From positions 16,068,530 to 16,132,529 of the forward strand of contig OZ026601.1 of assembly GCA_964020085.1 (NCBI GenBank): a DNA stretch of 64,000 nucleotides, in the 5' to 3' direction. The notes below the pieces were generated by a model. The model saw only the letters and a list, made by a program, of their open reading frames with translations. It was not told the origin of the DNA and did no database searches. Position 1 is the first letter of the stretch, and each line of letters opens with the position of its first letter. The DNA comes from Micromussa lordhowensis (lineage: Eukaryota; Cnidaria; Anthozoa; Scleractinia; Lobophylliidae). The position numbers and the translations under genes are program-made. Of the stretch, positions 44,088-54,169 are shown piece by piece.

Positions 44088-45416
44088 TTAGGAAGGAAGT
44101 AGACGTTTAGGGAAGGACGTAGCGGGAAACGCGGTGACGAGATTCTTTAAGTCATTAAAATCAAGATAAACCCGCGAGGCTTCTCGAGACTGAGGCAAGT
44201 AGGAATCTGAAGCAAGCAGGTCACAGGGGGCCCCAGCCCGGAGGACATCGGCCAACTTAAGGTAATATAACGCAGTTTTTGAGTTCATCCAACCAACATG
44301 CGACATAACATCTGCCAGTGGAGAGCCCAACAGGGCTAAGGTAACAGCGCAGCCTGAACGAAAACTATGAAGGGTTTCGCCATTGTCAATATGGGCATCC
44401 CGCAGATACTTTTTAAGGCGGGATTCGGCCGTAGAGCTTAAAAGCGGTTTGTCGACAATGTGGCCCTGTTGATTAGTGGCACGAAATAAAGGGCCACTGG
44501 AGAGACTAATTCCCAATTCTTGAGCAATTGCTACATAAGTCTCAATACCTTTAATAGGGCATAAAGTGGGATTAGGATGACGGCGCATTCCAAAAATATT
44601 GGAGGCGCCATCCCTAAGAGTCTTTCCCCATATGTGATTGAACAAAAATCCATTATCATCTGGGAAGCGAGCGATTTCAGGCGTTTTGACCTGCCCTAGG
44701 TCACCTCCTCTATCTCCGGAGAAGAACAGGGTCTTGAAGAATGCGTGATCTCTAGCAGTAATAAAAATGTCGGTCGGCGTGAGAGAAGTGAGGAGAAGAC
44801 GCTTTTCAAGATGATGTGAGAGTAAGAGTAGCTTGTCCAGGAAAATGGGAGAGGCTTGCTTGGGAGCTACCCGAGCCTGAAGTTGTTCAGCGGTAACCTC
44901 CTTTAGATACTGCTTGACCAGAAGATCAGTAGCTGGATTACCGAGCAAAAGAGTTCGGTTCCAGTCTCCTTGGCGTCCCACCTCGGAAAAGATAGAACGT
45001 AGCTTCCCAATATAGGAATCCACCGTGGAATATGCAAGACGCAAAGGACATAGACAAAGGGATGTGCCCCGTTGACCAAGATAAGGGCATCCGGACTTAT
45101 GAACTTGCGTCTTACCCTTGAGATCCTTAAACACCAGGAACGGACAAACATCCAAGGGGGTAGCATCGAAAAGGTTTTTTTGGCCTGGCAAAGCAAAAAG
45201 GAAGCTTTCTAGTTCAATCTTTAAGGACTGCTTCTGCTTGGAATAGGCTGTTGACAAGTGACTTGATTGGAGGAAGTTAATACGGTCGTCAATAGCAGAG
45301 AGGTTAAAGGTAACGGGCGTCAGGACCAGATTGTGCACACGTCGCCTGGAATAACCACAATTCTGGCAAAAACGGAAGGTATGATCGTTGGCATAATGGC
45401 AAGTTGGGCATGACAC
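44088..45416 (-). CDS. Ngaro tyrosine recombinase
   Basis: An intact 442-residue open stretch. A zinc-ribbon-like start (CPTCHYANDHTFRFCQNCGY) precedes a core-binding part and the catalytic domain: Arg236 (SGDRGGDLG), Lys265, His350-x-x-Arg353 (HSFRSG), His373/Trp376 and Tyr384 or Tyr385 (TALYYLKL). In DIRS-order elements this enzyme inserts circular cDNA into the genome. It is the last gene of the element, followed within 150 bp by repeat B1. All catalytic residues are present, unlike the damaged gag and RNase H regions upstream. Confidence 0.9.
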   Translation of the reverse strand: MSCPTCHYANDHTFRFCQNCGYSRRRVHNLVLTPVTFNLSAIDDRINFLQSSHLSTAYSKQKQSLKIELESFLFALPGQKNLFDATPLDVCPFLVFKDLKGKTQVHKSGCPYLGQRGTSLCLCPLRLAYSTVDSYIGKLRSIFSEVGRQGDWNRTLLLGNPATDLLVKQYLKEVTAEQLQARVAPKQASPIFLDKLLLLSHHLEKRLLLTSLTPTDIFITARDHAFFKTLFFSGDRGGDLGQVKTPEIARFPDDNGFLFNHIWGKTLRDGASNIFGMRRHPNPTLCPIKGIETYVAIAQELGISLSSGPLFRATNQQGHIVDKPLLSSTAESRLKKYLRDAHIDNGETLHSFRSGCAVTLALLGSPLADVMSHVGWMNSKTALYYLKLADVLRAGAPCDLLASDSYLPQSREASRVYLDFNDLKNLVTAFPATSFPKRLLPS

Positions 45417-45645
45417 GGCAGGAACAAATAAGCGAGGGACAGGGGGAAGGCCCTAAGGAGAAAGCAAGAAGTATAAACAGTGGAATAAGCGAGAACTCAT
45501 TTTATTAGATAACAAAATAGAAGGCTACTTCGCGGAATACATAATTCTATTTTTATTGTTGTTGTTGTAGCTAATCACAGGAGATGGGTTAACAATGTTA
45601 TAAGAACGCTGCAAAAGAAGTTCACAAAACTATTTCATGGCAAAA

Positions 45646-46735
45646 CTATGCGAAAAACCCATAAGTCCCAAGGAAGGGGCCAGGAAGAAGAAAAACCATG
45701 GGGGAGGGAGAACAAACTATATTCGGTGTTCCTCGAGGTGCCAATAGGAAAGAGGGAAATGATTGAAGTAGAGGCCACCAAAATTTACGAGGCCGCACGT
45801 CAGGAACAACAAGAGAGCAAGGAATAGACTGGGTTTTAGCAAAGCGCAAAACTTGAGGAATGAGTACAATGAGAGGGAAAATGTAAGGGTTAGAAAACAG
45901 GTTACCATGATCAGCTGGAAGCTGAGCAAAAACATTGACCCCAGAACAACCAGGAGTTGGGTATGGAGAAAAGAAAGGAAGTGGGGAACCATCCAAAGAG
46001 CATTGTACATTTGACGGCAAAGTCATCAAATCTGCAGAGTGACCAAGCCGGCCCCCAAACTTCACCTGAACCTGCGACCAGGCAGACGGGGATAACTTGG
46101 CATTCTGCAGAGACAAAACCCGCGAAGGGGGGTCCGCAGGATTAAGAGGAGAGGGAATATAACAAAGGTTGAGATGAATATTAGTTTTACTGACAACCCA
46201 AAACAGCTTCTTAAGAGCGTTAGAGACTTTGCACCCTGAGACTGCCAAGACCTAATGAGAACTTGGCTATCAGTAAATACGTCCACCCAGCTGTCACGGA
46301 AAGATAAGGCCTCTAGAGCATTGACAAGGGCTAATGTCTCCTTGACATTTATGTGAAGACCGCGTTGATCCGCAGGCCAGTAATCGCGTATCATGGCGTT
46401 ATGGGCGTTGGGACTAAGGGTGCACGCCCAAGCAAAGGAAGAAGCATCAGAACATAATTTAACCTGATGATGAAGCTCTTGGCGCCAAGGGAGGTAACCA
46501 GTCCAAGATTCAAGGAACAACCAATGTTGAATTTCGTCTTTTAAAGACCCTGAAACAGAAATTGGACGAGAAGAGCGGAGACCTTTTGCAATAGCAATGT
46601 TGAGCTCATTAATGAAGAGGCGAGCTCCCGGGACCGCAAGGTCAAAAGACATGTACTTCCCAGACAAACGCTGAAGGGTTTTGACGTCTGTGGAGCTACA
46701 GCTAAGAACATGGCGGGTGAGAGAGAGACAGACAC
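45646..46735 (-). pseudogene. Ngaro RNase H region, frameshifted
   Basis: The 46667-46062 part reads SGKYMSFDLAVPGARLF and then the RNase H segment (KLCSDASSFAWAC, DVFTDSQVLIRSW). A frameshift near 46235 moves the reading to 46248-45646, which has the typical end of this domain (CYIPSPLNPADPPSRVLS) and a tail leading to the recombinase. The catalytic aspartates of RNase H are visible. The upstream reverse transcriptase is separated from it by a LINE insertion. Confidence 0.8.
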
Positions 46736-46737
46736 AA

Positions 46738-47736
46738 CTGATGCAAATACTTCAATTAGAATTTAGAGCTAGAGTTAATTAAATAACTAAAATAAATAGT
46801 GCAGATTTTAAATGAGCCAGCCACATACTTTCTCCACGCAGTGTCACAGAAAAACTATAACAAAATTTAAAAAATGAAAAATATATGTATCATAATAGTG
46901 GTTCCCATCTTTTCCAAAAATCTTGAAGCCTCTTATTTTTTGAGGCAATGCGTTTTTCAGTTTCCTGCTTAGCCTCTACTATCTGTAGAAACATATTAAA
47001 CTTTGGGAGTGATTTTTTTCTTCTACACTCCCATAGACAAAGTTTACCAAGAATTATCAGATAATTTAGTAAATCGTTTCTATTTAAAATACCAACTATA
47101 ACGTCTTTTAAAGATAAGCTCAAATTTTCACCCTGAAAACTAGTCCACCAATCGCAGAATCTATTCCAAAAGGCGCGCGAATAGGAGCAGCCATAAAAGA
47201 GATAGTACAAGTCTTCTTTGTAAAATGTACAAAAGGAACATTTCTCTGATTCACTCAACCCAATTTTGAATAATTTGGTATCGGTAAACAGGATGTTATT
47301 TAATATTTTATACTGAAAAGACCAGACATACATTTCACTTGCAGTGTTATATGGGATTGAGAACACTTCCTGTAACGGATTTGAAAGCTCTAAATCAGCC
47401 GATAGAGTTTTGAAACCATTCGGATATTTGGCTTTATTAGCGATCAGCAGAGAGTAAAACTGTTTTGACTTAGCTGAGTACGTGTCAAACTCTGTATTTT
47501 TACATTTAAAAATCAAAGGATCGAATTCCTCTGTGGGAAGGAGAAGAGCTTGTCCTTAGGCACAGACAGCCGTAAGGCAGACCATGTCAAAAAATTAGAG
47601 TCAAGCCCTACATTCTTTAAGTATTCAAAGGAACGTATATTGTCCAAACTAAATAACAGATCATTTAAGTAAACAATTCCACAATCTACACACTTTTTAT
47701 AGAAAATAGATTTGTTATCGACTCTTATATCTTATA
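46738..47736 (-). mobile_element. L1/Tx1-like LINE 3' fragment nested in the Ngaro element
   Basis: The 47516-46890 part encodes the C-terminal end of a non-LTR retrotransposon ORF2, including a zf-RVT-like motif (EKCSFCTFYKEDLYYLFYGC) and FWNRFCDWW. The reading extends upstream to about 47720 in a second frame, past a TGA and frameshift near 47518. It cuts the Ngaro pol gene exactly between the end of the RT part (47737) and the connection to RNase H (46735). Target duplications were not resolved beyond a possible AAGT. Confidence 0.8.
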
Positions 47737-48897
47737 TCACTTTTGCTTCTTCTCCTGGATAAGCAAAAAGGCCTGACGGACCGAATCTACCAAAAAGCCA
47801 AGATAAGGGACAGCCTGCCTAGGGGTGAGGATGGATTTTTTAAGGCCAAGAAAGTATCCCAAACTAATGAGGGTATAACAAACTATAAAAATTGCGGATG
47901 ATGCCCGAGCAAGGGATTTCTCCCGCTGCGAGGAGAGGGGGGCATAAGCTGGAGCCTTGATGGATAGCTGGATTTCCCCCGTGTGGCGATCATCGATGTA
48001 CAACGAGCAAGGTATAAGAACAGAACGAAAGTAATGAGAGGCGAGGAGCCCAATAGAATGGTAGATGTATGCCGAGGATTTCCAGCCGAAGGGTAGAGTA
48101 TTACTTGTAAAAAACCACCCACCCCATTGAAAACCAAAATAGGTACGACTCTCTGGGCAAAGCAAGACATGATCGTACCCGGATTTGTCATCACACACTG
48201 ACTGGAAAGAAGAAGGGGTAACATAACGTGGCAGACTAGAAAGAGAATCCAACTTAAAGGGTGTGTCCTTGATCCATAAATTAAGAAAGCGATTATCATT
48301 GCACAGACGCGGCTTTGTCTCTTCCACTGTCAAGGGTAAAACCAGATAAGGGGGATCAACGTGACCCACTTTTCCCCAAAGAGAGATTGCCCTGGATGCT
48401 AGGCGAGCGATAATAGTGTCCGAGATAAACTTAGAGAAGGGTTTACAAGAGATGGCATTAGGAAAGGTCTTATGCGGGGGACAACCCGAGTCAAAGTTTT
48501 CTCCCTTATATTGGCCCTTGAAGGTTCGAAAAAATTCGTCTATGTCAACACAGTTTTTGATCCAATGCAAAATCTTGGGAGTGAGTTCGAATGGAGCACA
48601 CTTGGAGATATGTTCCCAGGCAGGAAAGCAATTGTGGAGATAGCCTGCGACAAAGGTTTTCGGATCTCGGAACGCGAGCCTAGAAGGGTCTCCAAGGGCA
48701 TGGCCAGCAAGAACTGCTTCCACAAATTCCAGAGAGACATGGCAATTGTTATCTGTCATCCCCTGAGCCATCTCAAGAGGTGAGTTATCAAACTTGACCC
48801 AACGTACTGAAGGTCTGGGTACACTTTCTGGGTTAAAACCAGAAGTAACTTCCCATTCCGGAAAGGTATAGGCGAGCTTAAAGCACTTGGCAGGGGA
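47737..48897 (-). CDS. Ngaro reverse transcriptase, cut by a LINE
   Basis: Open from a likely splice acceptor at 48897 (TTTCTTTCAG|TCCCC). The RT core has DDKSGYDHVLL (first catalytic Asp, near residues 194-200 counted from the ATG at 48771), the LPFGWKSSAYIYH region and the active site YIDD at 258-261 (CSLYIDDRHTG). It continues to RQAVPYLGFLVDS and stops at 47737, where the LINE begins. The missing connection to RNase H resumes at 46735. The acceptor suggests that pol is reached by splicing, as with the gag intron. Confidence 0.85.
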   Translation of the reverse strand, partial: SPAKCFKLAYTFPEWEVTSGFNPESVPRPSVRWVKFDNSPLEMAQGMTDNNCHVSLEFVEAVLAGHALGDPSRLAFRDPKTFVAGYLHNCFPAWEHISKCAPFELTPKILHWIKNCVDIDEFFRTFKGQYKGENFDSGCPPHKTFPNAISCKPFSKFISDTIIARLASRAISLWGKVGHVDPPYLVLPLTVEETKPRLCNDNRFLNLWIKDTPFKLDSLSSLPRYVTPSSFQSVCDDKSGYDHVLLCPESRTYFGFQWGGWFFTSNTLPFGWKSSAYIYHSIGLLASHYFRSVLIPCSLYIDDRHTGEIQLSIKAPAYAPLSSQREKSLARASSAIFIVCYTLISLGYFLGLKKSILTPRQAVPYLGFLVDSVRQAFLLIQEKKQK

Positions 48898-49659
48898 CTG
48901 AAAGAAAAGAAAAAAGTGAAAAAATTAAGGGAGGAGATGGCTCAAGGGATGACAGCTTCGAGCCTCAGTAATCCAAGAGGGAATTAGACTCCCTTTCAAA
49001 ACTGTCATCCTAGAGCGGGGCGCAAATAGGGAGAGATAAAGAAAATTAATGGACTCTAGGACAATATAGTTTTATTAACCAGGAAATTTAGAGGGAGATA
49101 CAAAAAATAAGAGAGATCTACTTATTAACGCCACGACCCCGCCTAGAATACGGGGTGTAGCGGTTTACAAATTGGCTATGACGAAAACACCTATTAGCGA
49201 AGTGGCCAGGGATGCCACAATGGAAACATACGAGACGCTGGGGCCTGGAGGACCCTCTACCAGAAGAACCAGGCAGATCCTGATTAACAGTGGGAACTCA
49301 ATGAGTGGGTTCTGAACGAAGCGACTTGTCCACCTTCGAGATGCGGTCTAACACCTGCGTATATTCTTTATCGGCAAACAGAGCAATAAAGTAAGCTTGA
49401 AATACTTTATCCGACTTGTGAAGGTGACTTCTTAACGTCTGAGAGGCAACGGCAAGGAACGACGCTTTTGAATGGTTGACTTGCTTTGCCTGCGAGGCCA
49501 ATGATTCAGCCAGGGACAGTGCAGTGTACTTGTCGAAATCGGCTACTATCGGTTTCTATGGCCGTACGTGGATAGACGGGTTTTTTGGCCCTCAACATCA
49601 CCCTTCTGTTGGCTTTCGAGAAGCTCAATACGTTTTCTTAGCTGCTGAATAGTATCAGT

Positions 49660-50951
49660 CTGGCACAAATAAAGAACAAAGGAATGTAAATAAATGGATT
49701 TATATGCAACGACAAGACATTGAATTCACTGCAAGCACTCAAAGTTTATAAGTGTGAATCTGGAGACAGGCGTCAAACAGGGCGCAGAAAAACATTTGCA
49801 TTGCAAAAGACACAAACAGTATCCAGAAAGCAAAGAAGAAGAACATGTAAGTAAAATGATATGAACAAACTTGAGGGCGATCGGTGAGGGAGAAAGCAGA
49901 AGATACAATACTTAAGACGGAAGATATTCTAACATCAAAAATGGAGTTTAAAAAAAAAATACAACATTTTAGCGGGAAAAACAAGCGAAACTGCAAGGTA
50001 AATAGTAATATGAAGTCTTATACTGAGAAATAAACAAAATAAACAAAACTAGGAAATAATCGCATTTCCAGCCAAAATCATGAATGCACAAATCAGATAT
50101 CTGGTGCTGTGCTCAAAGACATCTACAAACCGATATCGGTTAAAGAGGCATGAAATAATAAAACATCAGGAGTAAGAAAAATTTATGAATCCAATCAGAT
50201 AAATTAACGCTCGTTACGAGGTAACAAACACTTTAAACATCTCGTGCCAGGGAAGATGGGAACTAAATAAATGACATGGCCAAGAGGAAACGAATAATAA
50301 CACCTCATGCCGGGAAAAATGCAACTGAAACATCGGCCATGAGGAAACAATAACAAAACATCCCAGGCCGGGAAATATGCGAATTGAATATCGGCCACGA
50401 GGCAACAAATCAATAAACCACCTCATACCGGGAAATATGCAAATACACATTGGCCATGAGGAAGCAAATGAGAAAACATCTCATGCCGGAAAAGATGCCA
50501 ATGAAACGTCGGCCACGAGGAAACAAACAACAAAACATCTCATGCCGGAAAATATGCCAATTAAACATCGGCCATGAGGAAACAAATAACAAAACATCTC
50601 ATGCTGGAAAATAAGCCAAAGAGGACTTAATAAGTTAATTACAGCAGGGGGGAAGCAAATAAATGCGACACTACTATAAATATGCAAAAGTGAAGGGAGC
50701 ACGCGGTAATGAAGAAGGCACAAAACTGCCGAAAACTGAACAAGCTGGAAAAGGGAGGGTAAAAGCTAGCTAAAGCTAGACAGCACTAAAAATACGGAAT
50801 AAAATGAAGAAGCCGAATAATACCATAAAACTAATAAAGGGAGAAACGAAGCGGAAAAAGACCACGAGGGTAACGGGCGCGACAAACCGATCCGAACTCG
50901 TGCAAAACAGAAAAGTATAAAAGAAAGAGGAAAGGCTAATACTACATGTAC
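49660..50951 (-). other. Intron in the Ngaro gag gene
   Basis: 1292 bp between the proposed gag exons, GT at 50951 and AG at 49660. The donor and acceptor fit and the phase is kept (Q-L-E then T-D-T). It contains the minisatellite at 50220-50625. The sequence is AT-rich and non-coding. Confidence 0.65.
50220..50625. repeat. Minisatellite, about seven units of 58-65 bp
   Basis: Units begin CTCATGCCGGGAAA-like and contain CATCGGCCATGAGGAAACAA. The first unit (near 50238) is the most diverged, and the last is partial. All lie inside the gag intron. Confidence 0.85.
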
Positions 50952-51088
50952 CTCAAGCTGGTCAGGAGTAGTCGGAGTATCCCCAGCTGGAGTTGCTGAA
51001 GCAACAATGTTTTGTACGACAGCGTCTTGAGGCGGTCTTGGCACTTGAGGAGGTTGTTCCTGTGGTTGGGGAGCCGGATCAGGCATAC

Positions 51089-51172
51089 TGCTTGAGTCTT
51101 CTATCGAAATGATAATGAATGCATTTGGGGAATACCTCTTATATTCGCTTGGGTAAGACCGCTGTAAATAGT
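51089..51172 (-). repeat. Ngaro split direct repeat A1
   Basis: 84 bp, ending (plus strand) GACCGCTGTAAATAGT. One mismatch to A2. Confidence 0.92.
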
Positions 51173-51247
51173 CGGGAGCGAACAAGGCGGGTGAGCGAGG
51201 CCACCGTTTTTCCCTCACTCGCCCCCCTGTTAGTTCGCCCCCGACTA
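51169..51247. repeat. GC-rich imperfect inverted repeat abutting the Ngaro end
   Basis: TAGTCGGGAGCGAAC on the left and GTTCGCCCCCGACTA on the right, with further diverged pairing inside. It overlaps the outer edge of repeat A1 by about four bases. Confidence 0.7.
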
Positions 51248-52082
51248 TTCAAGAGTCTGGAACAGCCGGCTAACCTCCCAGGGAAAAACAGGGTAGTCAG
51301 GGTAAAAATCCGAACCCCTCAGATTTAAATTTCATTTTAATCACACAACGCTGGATCAAAAAAGCTTCTTTGTGGAAACAATTTTAATACTTTTCAGCAC
51401 GTTACACCTGACAGTTTATTTGTTACGTGTAACCGTCCCGGAATTATATGCCTTCGTGCCAACAACCCCCTGCCCGCCTCACCCTTGCTCACTCCCCTCA
51501 GGTCTGACCCGTATTAAAACAATACAGTGATTCATGTAAATCAGAAAAGTATTTTACTATTTTTACCACCATACATGTATGTTGGTAAAAAAAACTCTGT
51601 ACGAACGGCAGCGTTATCGAGATTTCATATACGATGAATGTTACCAAAATGCCCTAATCTACATCTTACAAATTCATTTTTTACAGCATTTAAAAGGAAC
51701 ATTTGCGTCAACTATCCACCTACAATGAAAGAGTATTCTTAAGTTTATGTGTAAAGATGTGAAATTTATCAAAGGGCTTCGAAAGACACGAAACTTTTAA
51801 CTTAAAGATTAGCCTCGAAACAGGGCATTTATGTAACGCAGCTCGAAAAGTCAAACACTGCTTTCTGAAATTACATGATTCACCAATAAAATATGGTTTC
51901 TTGGAATGTGTTTTGGGCAATGTTAAGCTAAAACACTGTATTGCACGTAGGTATATTGCTAAATCACTAAAGTTGTCCCTGAGACAAGAAATAAACTCAG
52001 ATGCTCAAAAGTTACGTTTTCTGATTTAACGTCGTTTCGAAGACCTAACAAGTCCATGACGAACCATACATCCCAAGCTCTA
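51248..52082. other. Intergenic sequence
   Basis: No supported gene or repeat recognised. Confidence 0.35.
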
Positions 52083-52439
52083 ATAATGTGGTACATATTC
52101 GCTTATTCAAAGATTTCTGCAACATATGCAAAGCTTAAACACTTTCAGGACAGAGTTTTTACGAGTATATATTAGTTCATGTAGCTTTTTTCATAAGGGG
52201 TACTATATCGCAGGGTTATGCGATACGATCCATTCTCATCCACCAGTGCGTGGTAGAACATAGCCTTTTCTGATGACCGGGTAAGCATGCCACGCTCTGA
52301 TAGCATAAATTTGGTTAATAAGGATGACCCGGATTGACAATGGTACACTACAGTATTGTGCCATACTGGCCGGGTGGGGTTGCGCCCATCTTCACTGAAA
52401 CCGTGACAGGCTAATTTTTGTATGCCATTGGGCATGTTT
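52083..52439. repeat. 357-bp repeat, copy 1 (with an open exon-like stretch)
   Basis: Copy 1 of a pair 1069 bp apart, nearly identical (I count about four differences). On the minus strand 52435-52172 is open for 87 residues (MPNGIQKLACHGFSEDGR... to RITLRYSTPYEKSYMN, then a stop), which looks like the last exon of a gene. I do not recognise the protein. Confidence 0.85.
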
Positions 52440-53151
52440 GTTGTGCTAATTTCGTTATATCTGTTTGGACAAACTTAATATGGTTAGCTTACCCCACAGT
52501 GCACAGCTATTATTATACTGTTTAGCAGTTACATCAATTCACCTTCAGAAATAATCTGAAAAAAATACATTTTTTTCACACAATTTTACATACTGATGAG
52601 GTATAATTGTGGTAAGGTAATGTGCTTCTGTAACAAAATTTTGTGCTAAACCCGACGGCTGGATCGATTAGAAGAGACAAAAAAAGAATTTTTTCACAAT
52701 TTTAAGAAGAAACGAGTAGATGAAAACCATTACTGAACATTGCTTTAGTCCAGAGCAATAATATTTTAAGAAATAGTTCGGTATATATAATCCTGCTCGG
52801 ATCGGATCTCTTGTGTGAGTTGCTATCGATTCGCTGCTTCGTATACAGTGACACAACAGCACATTTACTCGTCAACGAAGTTCATTAAAGAGCTACGGAA
52901 TCAGCATCCCTGTTAATCTTCTGTGCAATTAACATCGAAACTTTGTATTACAAATTAGTACCGACTCCTGGTTTACCATTTAATCAAAATAATCCGTTTT
53001 TGGTCTGAAATAATATTATTTTTCCGCTGTTATTCTAGCACGTGCTAATTTCACTCGTTTCGATATGGGGGTGTCAATTTCGTTATGGCTTTCCAAAGCA
53101 CATTTGGTAATAAATTTTGACCTGATTTCATACATAATGGAAAAAATTAAA
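52440..53151. other. Spacer between the two 357-bp repeats
   Basis: About 700 bp of AT-rich sequence. Nothing recognised. Confidence 0.35.
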
Positions 53152-53508
53152 ATAATGTGGTACATATTCGCTTATTCAAAGATTTCTGCAACATATGCAA
53201 GGCTTAAACACTTTCAGGACAGAGTTTTTACGAGTATATATTAGTTCATGTAGCTTTTTTCATAAGGGGTACTATATCGCAGGGTTATGCGATACGATCC
53301 ATTCTCATCCACCAATGCGTGGTAGAACATAGCCTTTTCTGATGACCGGGTAAGCATGCCACGCTCTGATAGCATAAATTTGGTTAATAAGGATGACCCG
53401 GATTGACAATGCTACACTACAGTATTGTGCCATACTGGCCGGGTGGGGTTGCGCCCATCTTCACTGAAACCGTGACAGGCTAATTTTTGTACGCCATTGG
53501 GCATGTTT
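53152..53508. repeat. 357-bp repeat, copy 2 (open stretch broken by TAG)
   Basis: Same sequence as copy 1 with about four differences. The change G to C on the plus strand near 53411 turns a Tyr codon of the open stretch into TAG. A CAG lies directly upstream of the open stretch (GCGCAG|ATG), which could be a splice acceptor. Confidence 0.85.
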
Positions 53509-54169
53509 CATCTGCGCTGACACTTGAGTTGATTGGACACATATTCAGTATTAGTGGTGCCATGTACTAATTCTAATTTTCTACGGTTAAATTTGTGATT
53601 CTTCCCCCCCCCCCTCCCCCAAAATAATGAACTTTCTTCGTACTTCCTTCAATGACCAAGATCAACATGATTCTCTAACCCAGCTGACAGTTTGTACTTC
53701 TGCCCAGTTTTATGATAATTAACATTTTTTTCTATTATTTAAAAAGTTTACCATTGTTTGTCCGCAGGAATGTGTCAGCCGCAGTTTTTTGTTTGTTCAG
53801 GCCTACTAAACAAGTTCTTATGTGTGCTCTACTAAGTATATTTTCCCCTCAGCAAGCAACACGAATGAGGAGTACAATAGAAGGCAAATTGTCCATACAT
53901 TTCTGTTGCGCAAGGACAATGCACCCATCAGCACTTAAAATCTGCCTTTTAAACAGGCTGCTTTTTATGTTAAAACATAAACAATCTTAACCAAGATAAA
54001 ATTTGCCAACAGGCAAAATTTATTGAAGGTCGGCACACACGATGGGAGTACTCCCTGCAACTTGTTGCGTGGACAAGTTCCATCGTGTGAACTGGCCTTC
54101 AAAATCTAGTCCCAGGGAACAAACTCTGGTCCCTGCATCTACTCCCACGAATTGAAACCAGTTTGAATT
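53509..54169. other. Intergenic sequence with a repeat next to the KDZ gene
   Basis: Near 54040-54240 the phrases CACACGATGGGAGTACTCCC, AACTTGTTGCGTGGACAAG and GGGACAAGTCATTGCGACTT, with inverted relations, look like a short dispersed repeat. It runs into the last exon of the KDZ gene, so that protein's final residues may be repeat-derived. Confidence 0.4.

Larger units (their letters stand above)
49118..51086 (-). pseudogene. Ngaro gag gene, two exons, with CCHC knuckle
   Basis: Exon 1 (51086-50952) starts MPDPAPQPQEQPPQVPRPPQ and ends at donor CTTGAG|GTACAT. Exon 2 starts at 49659 after acceptor TGTGCCAG and continues in phase 0 (TDTIQQLRKRIELLESQQ, a coiled coil). It ends with a CCHC zinc knuckle (CFHCGIPGHFANRC) and an Arg/Gly tail, stop at 49118. 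In this order gag packages the RNA. Lesions are a frameshift near 49555 and an in-frame TGA at 49298-49300. The ATG lies three bases beyond the inner end of repeat A1. Confidence 0.75.
43596..51172 (-). mobile_element. Ngaro-type (DIRS order) retrotransposon with split direct repeats
   Basis: Read on the minus strand the order is repeat A1, gag, reverse transcriptase, RNase H, tyrosine recombinase, repeat B1, repeat A2, repeat B2. This is the split direct repeat plan of Ngaro and PAT elements, which integrate through a circular intermediate and a tyrosine recombinase instead of an integrase. A1 (51172-51089) and A2 (43890-43807) are 84 bp with one difference. B1 (43949-43885) and B2 (43660-43596) are 65 bp with a few. 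B1 and A2 overlap by six bases. A LINE lies inside the RT/RNase H region, and gag and RNase H carry stops or frameshifts, so this copy is inactive. Confidence 0.9.

Noticed and set aside
44088..45416. Bacterial or phage integrase contamination
   Set aside because: The recombinase is flanked by eukaryotic RT/RNase H, CCHC gag and split direct repeats, so it belongs to a Ngaro element.
50766..51218. 150-codon open stretch taken as a single gag protein
   Set aside because: The residues after LEVHVV are intronic in character. The donor CTTGAG|GTACAT and the in-phase second exon at 49659 explain gag better, and the part upstream of 51086 lies in repeat A1.
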